DNA from: Saccoglossus kowalevskii
Lineage: Eukaryota; Hemichordata; Enteropneusta; Harrimaniidae
Assembly: GCF_000003605.2 (NCBI RefSeq)
Contig: NW_003155737.1
Coordinates: forward strand, 835,532-899,531
Length of the DNA stretch: 64,000 nucleotides
Direction of reading: 5' to 3'
Part shown: one piece after another, positions 50,024 to 64,000 of the stretch
Position numbering within the stretch: the first letter of the stretch is position 1
Layout: every line of letters begins with the position of its first letter
Translations under genes and position numbers: made by a program
The notes under the pieces: model-generated
Told to the model about the DNA's origin: nothing
What the model saw: the letters and a program-made list of their open reading frames with translations, nothing else
Database searches by the model: none

Positions 50024-52112
50024 GCTTCGTGGCTGTGTGATGGCGTACTCCATCCACACATTCATTCTATATTTCACCAAGCATGCGTTAGTCAAACCCC
50101 CGTTCGCTCATCGTTAGAAACTTCAGAAGAATTTTCAATACCGGGATTTTGAGGAAAATGTTTCTCTTTCTAGGAAAGGAATTTTTAACCCATTATACAA
50201 CAGAAGACATGTGCTCATGTTAATTGAATAAAACATACAGCAGTAGGGACTAGTAGTCAATTTCAATAGTACAGTTTAGCACTCACAACCACCGCGTTCG
50301 ACTTAAGGGCATATTATGTGTGTCTCACTACCTAATACCTTACAGCCTTTCAATGATGTGTGAATTGTTATAAATATTTGGACTGTCTCTTTTCATATTT
50401 AAGTGACGCTGAGACGAAAATTGGGACCTTGAATCGGCAAATTTTATTATCACAATCTATACAGAGAGTGTGTTGTTGCGTTGATATTGTACATATATAC
50501 TATTTTGGAAAATATTTGTAAATTTATTCCGATTTAATAAGACAGGGCATTTGACACGTCGTTTTTAGACGATCTAACGTCACTTCAGAATATTGTTTCA
50601 GAGATAGCTAATGAATAAACATGTAAATATTTGAATGCTTGGCAATTAGCAGGGAGGAAGATATTTTTTAACTTGATGACACTACAAGCCTTGGTTTATA
50701 TGTACATTTTTGCATGGCTGCCGTATACATTCAATTGTTGCTTTAATCATTGTTTTAATTAATATTAATTATTTAAAAAATGACGCTTTATTAGTTTCAG
50801 AACTAACGGCGGAACCAACTGCCAAAAAACATTGTATATGTATAAAATGAGAAGAACTTATTTGTATAATTGATGAAAAAAGTAAACTTAAAGCACAATT
50901 ATGCAGTGTGTCTCTATGTACTTAATTTGATTATCACAACTGAACGTTTTAAATAGTATTTCATATTTGTTGAGTTTACTTGTTCTTTATTTTCTTCTTT
51001 TAGTTGTGTATGCCAGAATGTAACAAAAAGATAACAATTGAAACTACATTTAAATGATGAGCATACAATTGCATCGCACACCTTTACTTTGTTAATCATT
51101 CGCGTACACTACTATGTAGATTGTGTGTGATGTGCTCATGTGACACATATAAGCACTGATAATATGACCATATATGGAATATTCTTCAGTCCAATTCGAG
51201 TGACTGCATGTCCCCTGACTTTTCTGACTGAATAATCGACGTACACCTTCTCCCGTGCCAGCCAGTTTATAATACAATTGTATACAGCCGACTGCTTGTT
51301 ATAGACTTTTGTGTATTTTGCCTATTCAATATATATATATATATATATCATGATAAGTTGTGAAACTATGGTAATGTATTCAAGCAACCATGCTATTCTT
51401 GGTGTATTCACGTCTATACATATTGTTCTTTGGAAATAAAACAATAAACTATTCATTGTGTGTGTTTTCCTGTCTGAAACAATGGGAAGATCCTCAAAGT
51501 TGAACTTAACCATTGGAGTAACGCCAGGTGCCAAATACCAGCCGTTAACCTGTAACTAGCACCAAAAACATACTACAGCAATAATTCCTTATTCACACAG
51601 CTTTCACTATCAATGCCTTGGGTCGGGGGTTTAGGGTTGAAAAGAAGTGCGGATAGGGAATGTTTTGTATCATTTTTAATCAAATAACGAAATAAAACAC
51701 CATGTGTGTCGCTCATACCCAAAATCAGTTAAAGCATGTCTGAGAGAAAATAAAACAATCATGGCCGCCAGTCAGCCAGTGAATCAAATCACGATGTGCA
51801 CCAGTAACTCGTCATGTGTGATGTTTGAATAAAATTGGCCCAGGCATGCCTGAGTAATCGTTTATGACATTTTTTAGAGTATTTTGGTCGCAAAAAATCC
51901 ATAGTCTGTTATAGGTTATCAACAAATCAATGTGCTAATGTATAAATCAAGTCATGTGAATTATTTTACATACAATTCAAATGGAATATGTTATAAAAGT
52001 ACTCAGACATGTGTTATGCAATGCGTGAATCGGTAAACGTGTGCGTCATACAATGATAGAGAATGAATGAAATAGCTAGCCTAAAAGCCAATGGTAGTTA
52101 TCGAGTTTCAAA
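50024..52112. other. Receptor 3' UTR and intergenic DNA
   Basis: Contains the AATAAA candidates and an (AT)n run at 51329-51349. A diverged segment at 51740-51890 resembles 52380-52510 (CACTAGTAACYCRTCAT; CAGGCATRYCTGAG), probably one dispersed repeat family. No gene. Confidence 0.6.
50227..50232 (+). terminator. Candidate polyadenylation signal AATAAA for the receptor
   Basis: First AATAAA after the last receptor stop, about 200 bp downstream of 50023. A second lies at 50614-50619. Either could end the transcript. Confidence 0.4.
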
Positions 52113-52173
52113 TAGCTCAATGCGTTGTGTGTATGTCACATCGGTCTGTGTGTGAGCTCCGAGTTCGAACTCC
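52113..52173 (+). repeat. tRNA-like SINE head (A and B boxes)
   Basis: TAGCTCAATGCG fits the RNA polymerase III A box, and GAGTTCGAACTCC, 36 bp further on, fits the B box. No tRNA fold with an intact acceptor stem was found, so this is a SINE-type promoter rather than a tRNA gene. The body probably continues to about 52370 without a clear end. Confidence 0.5.
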
Positions 52174-53668
52174 TACTTTGTGTTTTTTCTTAGCACAGTA
52201 GAACAGGTCAGTGTCACTTGTTTGATGTCATGTGAACTGTATAGACGGCTAAAACAACCTCTGAGAACAAAAGCGCATTTTATGAGAAAAAACAGTTTTG
52301 ATTGGACTAAACCAGTCAGACTCGAAAAGAGGACAATAGAAATAAATGATGATATTTGGTGTGCTTTTTTGAGAGAGGGATGATCATTTTGAATCAAATT
52401 ACAAAACAAAGTGTCATACACTAGTAACCCATCATGAATGTTGTCAATGCTAGATCGGTACAGGCATATCTGAGAAACTGTTGATGGCATGCTCAAATGT
52501 TGATTTTTGTTGTGTGTGTTTTTTTTTTAATAAATGGTCGTCAGCCGGCCACGCGTCATTAACCCACAATGAGAGGCACTCATGCCAAGTTTAAATGAAA
52601 CATAGGTGCTCTTTTAGGACTTCGTCTAATGGGAACTTACAATTATCGTCTTTATTTGCAACCTTAAGTTCAAAACCTGGATTTACGTCCTTCCACCTGA
52701 CTCAATTTTAAAACATACTCTGGTCGATGTCATTGGGACCTTATACATGTATATGGAGACTTTATTGGAGATAGCTGACTCGGTCCATCTAGTGGTAAAA
52801 ATCCAATCTAGTGTGTATGCAGTTCCAGAACTAGGTCTTTGGGAATGGATGTTTCAATCTGTTTCGCTCATTCGAAAAAATGTAGAGTCTGAAATTAAAC
52901 TCTACAGACCCCTTAAGCATCAATAATGAAAGCTGCTTTCATTAGTGTTTATTTTTCTGAAAGATTAACCAAAAAAGATTTCAAGCAATAACGGCAAGGT
53001 AATGTTCAGATAATGGAATTCAAGGCATGACAGTGCCTTTGGGGTGAAACAAACCAGTACAGACAGATTTCTATAAAAAAAAAGATAAGGTGCATTCCAT
53101 CGTGGTAATTGCGTGAAGATAAAACAAATGCTGTCTGAAATGTAATGAGTACATATCTAAACAAAACGGATGAAAGGTCAAGAATCACAAAACCGTACAT
53201 TGGTTGTCATAGTAACACAAATAATCGCCTGTATTATTTTCAATAACCAATATGTCAAATCGATATCATACTAATCCCTGGAGTAAAATTACAATTTACC
53301 ATGTCATGCCCTCAAGCTATGGACATTGTTGTGACGTACATGTGACGCGGTTAATAGTCGATAGTGTGTTGGTCTGTGGTCGTCAGTCATAAAGGGTTGA
53401 ACCACTGACATTACTTACATCTACTACGCACATCGTCGCTGGAGGGCGCAAACTGTAAAGACAGACAACACACAATGGAAAAATCATATGCACAATCTGA
53501 GACTTACAAACGTGATCGTAAGTAGAAAATGCACAATCTGAGACTTAAAAAAGGGATGGGGTCTTGATCACATATCACAGAAAAATAAAATTTGGTTTTC
53601 AGAAATCATGCATAATTAATCAGGGAATCACAAGAAATCAGTTATTACGTGACAATTTTATTATTTAA

Positions 53669-54379
53669 GGTAGAGATGCAGTTCACCTGACAGGTATTTT
53701 AATTAGTTAATTAGGAAACCAAGATGACCTCCATTGTCTACAAAACTATATATTTTCGGAAAGCTTATTGTATGAATTTTATCCCAAATTTCACTACTTC
53801 AAGTTTATGCATATATTAACACCCCGGCTAGTTGTCTGTACGATTGTTGTAACACTGTTCAACCGAAAACAATGCCCAGACGGCGTTTTGAAGATCAACA
53901 GATTGTCAATGATTTGTGAATCATTTTCAAAACAAAAGGTCAAAGCGTCTAGGAGCTTTTTTTTTTTTTTAGAGTTCTGGGATGTGCACTAGAAAGAAGC
54001 TGAGATAATTGCTAATTTGCATAACAATTCACTCAGTAAGAATTTTGCTAATGCTCATAATTAAAATGGCTGTAACAGTTTCAAATATAAATGTATTATC
54101 GTTTTGTGAAAAGTTAAATATAGTGCATAATATGGAAATCCCGTCATTTCTTTTTTTCACCATGTTTCTTTTTTATTATTTATGTACAGCCTTGCCAAAT
54201 CTTGCTAAGCATTCAAAAGAGAGAATGTTTGCACCTGTCATCTATATTTCAAAATCGTTTTTTGAGTACATTCCACTATTCTACAAAATTTTAACAGTCT
54301 ATAGCCAAGACTGTTTGGATAATAAAAAGCCAAAAAAAAAAATTTCATTCCCAAGTGCCCACGAACCTGCATCTCTACC
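53669..54379. mobile_element. 711-bp TTAA-flanked inverted-repeat element
   Basis: Starts GGTAGAGATGCAG and ends with its exact reverse complement, both directly next to TTAA (53665-53668, 54380-54383). Short perfect ends with an AT-rich unrelated interior fit a non-autonomous DNA transposon. A 124-codon open frame inside (54009-54383) has no family motif and stops only in the flanking TTAA, so it is not called as a gene. Confidence 0.75.
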
Positions 54380-54550
54380 TTAAGTCGCACAGTACGTCAT
54401 TGTAAGTACCCAAGACGTAACATGGAAGATGAAACTGCTTTAAAATGATTTTAAAACATTGAATTATCTGATTATAGCATCCTTCTGAGCCATATAATAT
54501 AAACCGAAAGTTCACACTGATAAACCTATGTTTTTTGATTTGCTAATATA

Positions 54551-54742
54551 TAGTCAAACCTGTCTATAATTGTCACCCAAGGGATTGGGTCAAAGTGACC
54601 ACTATAGGGGAAGTGGCCTTTCTGTGAAGGTTGGGAAGATTTCAAGTCAAGAGGTATATATGAATAGGGGACATATGTCAAATTTCACTTTACAGATGAA
54701 ATATATTTTATTTCCAGGTGACCGGTATGAAAGGTTCGACTG
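54551..54742. mobile_element. 192-bp MITE with TA target duplication (pogo/Tc1-like)
   Basis: Left end TAGTCAAACCTGTCTATAAT..GTCACC; right end read inward CAGTCGAACCTTTCATACCGGTCACC; TA on both sides. An internal GTGACCACTATAGGGGAAGTG is typical of this class. No coding capacity. Confidence 0.75.
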
Positions 54743-56892
54743 TATAGATAAACCATGTAAAACCAGTTGTCTACCGGTCACTTAGAAATAGATTGTTGTT
54801 CAAATAACCACTGTGTCCATCGATTTCTGTTATGCATTACACTTATTCAATCGTAAAAATAGTTTCTAAGCATTGTAAGCTAATTTAGTCTTTTTTGTTT
54901 ACAAACTTTCATAATTACTACTGCTAATGCTTACTTAAGTTCAATTAATTTTAATCAATATCTTTAATGGACAGGATAATGAGTTTATTTTCGGAAATCA
55001 CTTACAAACAGACTGTAGTTCTTTTATAAGGTGAATGACTCATTTGATTGTAGGTACTACTACAGTCTATCAGGAATAGCAAATAGAATAATTACGTACG
55101 CATGAAGTGTTTGGTTCAAGTTTCAAGCCTTTTCTCACCACGATTCCGTTTAAAGCATAGTGTATACTTATTATTTAAAGTGAAATGTTGGGAATTACTA
55201 CCAGTATAGTGTTGCACTAGTGAGGTATGCCCAACAGTAGACTAATATACCATTACATGCAAGTTTGAAAACTAAACTGATGGTCACAAATGTATCTAAA
55301 TTGTTTTACAATTTTGACATATTTGACATTGTTGAAATTTTTTTTTGGCATTTTAAAACCAGACTGACTGAGAATGTTTGCACTTCAGGCACCCTTGGCA
55401 TCTTTGAGATACTCATTTAAAATTAAAATATACATGCAATTTTTATAAATGTGCAAAGTCCTACCAACTCATACCAGAGTTATAACAATTCTGAATCATA
55501 ATCTGTTGAATATTTTATATATAAATTACATTAATATTAACTTTTTGTTATTGTGATTCATCATTAATTGTGTCCTAATTGCCTTATGTGGTCCATTAAT
55601 CATATAATGATAATTAGTATTTCAAATAACACTGAATTGAAACCTCACATATTTGTATGCCATTATCTTACTTGCCTACTCTGCATATTAAAAAATAAAC
55701 ATAAAAATAGATCATCTGTGCAAATGTACTGATAACATGACATACAAGTACGCAAGGTTTGAGAAAACGCTCTTGGTGTTTTGGGGGCTGGCGTAAAGTG
55801 ATGCCCAGATACACCAACCTCAATAATTTGTTGAGGACAGAAAATGATTGAACATTGTAAACTATGATTTTTAAATTCATATTTTTTTATTTGCATATTA
55901 TCTGTCATTTATGTTTCAAATTTGTTTTATTTTCATTACTGGAATGATTAGCAGTGCTCAGTGGTGACCATAAAATATGACAACAAATCAGTCTGACAGG
56001 ACTGTGTAGCATAAAAATCACAGCTTTAACATAACTACCTTTATCAATTTAAAGTCGTTTTGTAATTCATGATTTGCAGGAACACTCTTTCAAACAAAGT
56101 TTAAACAAAATAAGTTCTGAATGGTTTTGTGATTTAATTAGTCAATGTTGGCAAGTTGAAACACCATGATTGCAGTTACTAGTTTTAAAAATTTGGTTGA
56201 TGATCTGATAACAGCAGAGGCAGTCACCAGTGTCTTGTTAATAATATACAGTTTCAAGTATAATTGGAAGTTAATGTTTTGCATGCTGTATAGCTACACC
56301 AAAAATAAGCCAACTACATTTGTACATCCCTATGTTGATAACAAAAAAATTATACTCTCAAAAACTTAACAGATAAAAAAAGGGGGGCTACACAGCTAGT
56401 CACCTTGTTTATTAGTCACTTCAATTATTTACCCTATTCATTCATGGCTGGTCAACTGATGACTCACCACTAGTTTTGCAATGTGGAGCGCGGAATATCC
56501 TGCTTGACGGGCACAAAGAATTTGGATGCAAGACTAGATAGAACATTAAACCACACCTGGTAAGACAGTGTTCTCCCCAAAACGCCACGCCCATGTTTTT
56601 TGAAACCACGCAGAAATTGTAACTAAATGTTCAATTGACAGTTAACAGATGTGGCGTTGTGTTGCAATAATAACGGTAATATTGTTGCGGCATTACAAAA
56701 GCGCACAGCAACTAAGATAATGCGGGACATCTGACAACCCCATCGTTCAATATGACCGAAAGTTCAATAATCCTTGGGGGAGGACGAAGGTGCAATAAAC
56801 TTCAAAGTAAGACCAGACAGCTCGGATCTTTGTGATAAAGGAATAGATTGATCGACATAGACACTTCAGGTTCACATCATGCAATGCAGAAA
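54743..56892. other. Intergenic DNA, no feature recognised
   Basis: AT-rich sequence without motifs that I can assign. Open frames on both strands near 55660-55910 overlap each other and look accidental. Confidence 0.55.
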
Positions 56893-57627
56893 GATGCCCT
56901 GAAGCTGGCACTTTCACTCAAGTGATTTGAATCTGGGGTTGCCAGGTGATGTAGCAATAATGTGACTGAGTCCACTCTAATATGTCACAATTACACTGTT
57001 ACGTCACCAATTCCAAGATGCCCTGAAGCTGGCACTATCACTCACAAGTGATTTGAATCTGGGGTTGACAGATGATGTAGCAATAATGTGACCGAGTCCA
57101 CTCTAATATGTCACAATTACACTGTTACGTCACCAATTCCAAGATGCCCTGAAGCTGGCACTTTCACTCAAGTGATTTGAATCTGGGGTTGCCAGGTGAT
57201 GTAGCAATAATGTGACTGATTCCACTCTAATATGTCACAATTACACTGTTACGTCACCAATTCCAAGATGCCCTGAAGCTGGCACTTTCACTCAAGTGAT
57301 TTGAATCTGGGGTTGCCAGGTGATGTAGCAATAATGTGACTGAGTCCACTCTAATATGTCACAATTACACTGTTACGTCACCAATTCCAAGATGCCCTGA
57401 AGCTGGCACTATCACTCACAAGTGATTTGAATCTGGGGTTGACAGATGATGTAGCAATAATGTGACCGAGTCCACTCTAATATGTCACAATTACACTGTT
57501 ACTTCACCAATTCCAAGATGCCCTGAGGCTGGCACTATCACTCAAGTGATTTGAATCTGGGGTTGCCAGGTGATATAGCAATAATGTGACTGAGTCCACT
57601 CTAATATGTCACAATTACACCAATTCC
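56893..57627. repeat. 124/126-bp satellite, six copies
   Basis: Copies begin GATGCCCTGARGCTGGCACT at 56893, 57017, 57143, 57267, 57391 and 57517 (steps 124,126,124,124,126). Units 2 and 5 share CTATCACTCACAAG and GACAGATGATG, while units 1, 3 and 4 share CTTTCACTCAAG and GCCAGGTGATG. This implies a three-unit block (A-B-A / A-B-C) was duplicated. Identity is very high. Confidence 0.96.
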
Positions 57628-57673
57628 AAAGAACATGAATGAATAGGCATAGAATAATCAACTTTCAGGTGAG

Positions 57674-57744
57674 CAATCTGATTAAAATCTGGAGTAGTGT
57701 AATTAATTAAAGCCCGTACACTACATCAGATTTTAATCAGATTG
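57674..57744. repeat. 28-bp-arm inverted repeat
   Basis: CAATCTGATTAAAATCTG..GTAGTGTA (57674-57701) and its near-exact complement (57717-57744) are separated by 15 bp. This resembles paired ends of a MITE family; target duplication not evident. Confidence 0.8.
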
Positions 57745-58624
57745 GGGTAAGAGAAGACATGCAGAAGTTCCACTCCTGAATCCAATGGGAGTAAACTGCT
57801 TTTATGACTTGGCTAGAAGCGCCTCGTATGACTTTCCATTAGGTCTCCCTTTGTTTAACCACAGGCACCTTCTTTATAATAGACTTGCTATGGAGTTGGC
57901 GGTGAAGTCGAGTAGCAGTCGAACAGTCAGAATTATAATCAGACAATACACAATACTGCTTTGATGGTGATAAATCAGGCATTGCATGTTCTTAAAGATG
58001 CCTAGGAACAGGGGCATGACGGCGGGTAAGTTTTTCCTCAGCCGAGCTCTGCAACGACAATCGTCATCCAGCTTCCTTATGTCTTTGTGTCGGAATCTTA
58101 ATTAATTGACACAAACAGCCAAAATAATGATTTTTATTTATTTTATCTTTTTGGCAATATCTTTATTTTGATTTCCCTTATGAGATTATATACACGAGAA
58201 ATACACCCAATGACAATTTCTCAAGTTATAGATGAAATCATTTTCTTGATTTTTCACAAAAGTAGCTATGATATATTTTACCCACAATCATTTGCTGAAG
58301 AATCAAGATTAAATGTGGACTACATAATACTGATGAAAAATTGAATATATAAAGAATGAAAAGTGCTATAAAAAAGCAGCAAATGGCATTCTCCTACATT
58401 TGTGGAGCCTTTTCATCTGGAAGCAGTATTTTATTTGCCTGGTCTTCTCTTATAAACAAACAGTGGTGGTAATTGGTGTGATGCCATAAACTACACTTTA
58501 CTACAATTTAATCTGGGAAAAGCATTTTCTTAAATTATTATTAAAAAGAAATGCTGCCAGGATGCAAACATAAGGGACTTACACATGGATGTGTTAGTGG
58601 TTAACATCATCCAGGGGGATATGA
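57745..58624. other. Intergenic DNA and iminopeptidase 3' flank
   Basis: 57745-58090 is less AT-rich but shows no recognisable frame. 58091-58624 is the likely 3' UTR and flank of the iminopeptidase gene. Confidence 0.5.
58430..58435 (-). terminator. Candidate polyadenylation signal of the iminopeptidase gene
   Basis: AATAAA on the minus strand about 190 bp after the stop codon. Another occurs near 58133. The choice between them is not resolved by sequence alone. Confidence 0.35.

Positions 58625-64000
<5,376 letters not shown>

Noticed and set aside
54009-54383. 124-codon open frame
   Set aside because: Lies inside the inverted-repeat element, AT-rich, no recognisable motif, and ends only at the flanking TTAA.

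Overview
The window is AT-rich animal nuclear DNA. It has long GT-AG introns, many short inverted-repeat insertions, LINE remnants and several unrelated minisatellites. Two protein-coding genes can be supported. Both are rebuilt from exons that join in one continuous reading frame; most other open frames look accidental. The gene content (an invertebrate-type neuropeptide receptor of the PDF/CRF-like class B group, and an animal proline iminopeptidase) and the repeat types suggest a marine invertebrate bilaterian. I cannot separate a lophotrochozoan from a deuterostome such as a hemichordate by reading alone.

Gene 1 (+ strand, 15582-50023) is a secretin-family (class B1) G protein-coupled receptor in 12 coding exons. 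The first two small exon groups (15582, 28082, 29910) build an extracellular hormone-receptor domain with exactly six cysteines. Exons at 38757, 40026, 40780, 42418, 42982, 43737 and 48045 encode TM1 to TM7. The cytoplasmic tail starts at 48425 and then has three possible endings: read-through to a stop at 48731, a proline/serine-rich exon at 49196, or a short exon at 49931. Introns are 12.4, 1.7, 8.7, 1.2, 0.6, 1.5, 0.5, 0.7, 4.2 and 0.2 kb in order, followed by the tail introns. Tandem arrays of 48, 37, 35, about 40 and about 140 bp lie in these introns.

Gene 2 (- strand, 58625 to beyond 63724) is the C-terminal three quarters of a proline iminopeptidase (alpha/beta hydrolase, peptidase family S33), in five exons. 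The N-terminal exons lie beyond position 64000. The catalytic Ser/Asp/His and the two glutamates that bind the substrate amino end are all present.

Other regions: 1-15.5 kb has no recognised gene. It holds a near-identical duplication around an assembly gap in which one copy carries a 208-bp TA-flanked MITE and the other is the exact empty site. A 42-bp-arm palindrome and a 68-bp tandem repeat also lie there. The 50.1-58.6 kb stretch between the genes is repeat-rich: a tRNA-like SINE head, a 711-bp TTAA-flanked inverted-repeat element, a TA-flanked MITE, and a 124/126-bp satellite with higher-order order. Two runs of N (7594-7666 and 41869-42055) are assembly gaps. The two genes are convergent neighbours and nothing suggests that they work together.
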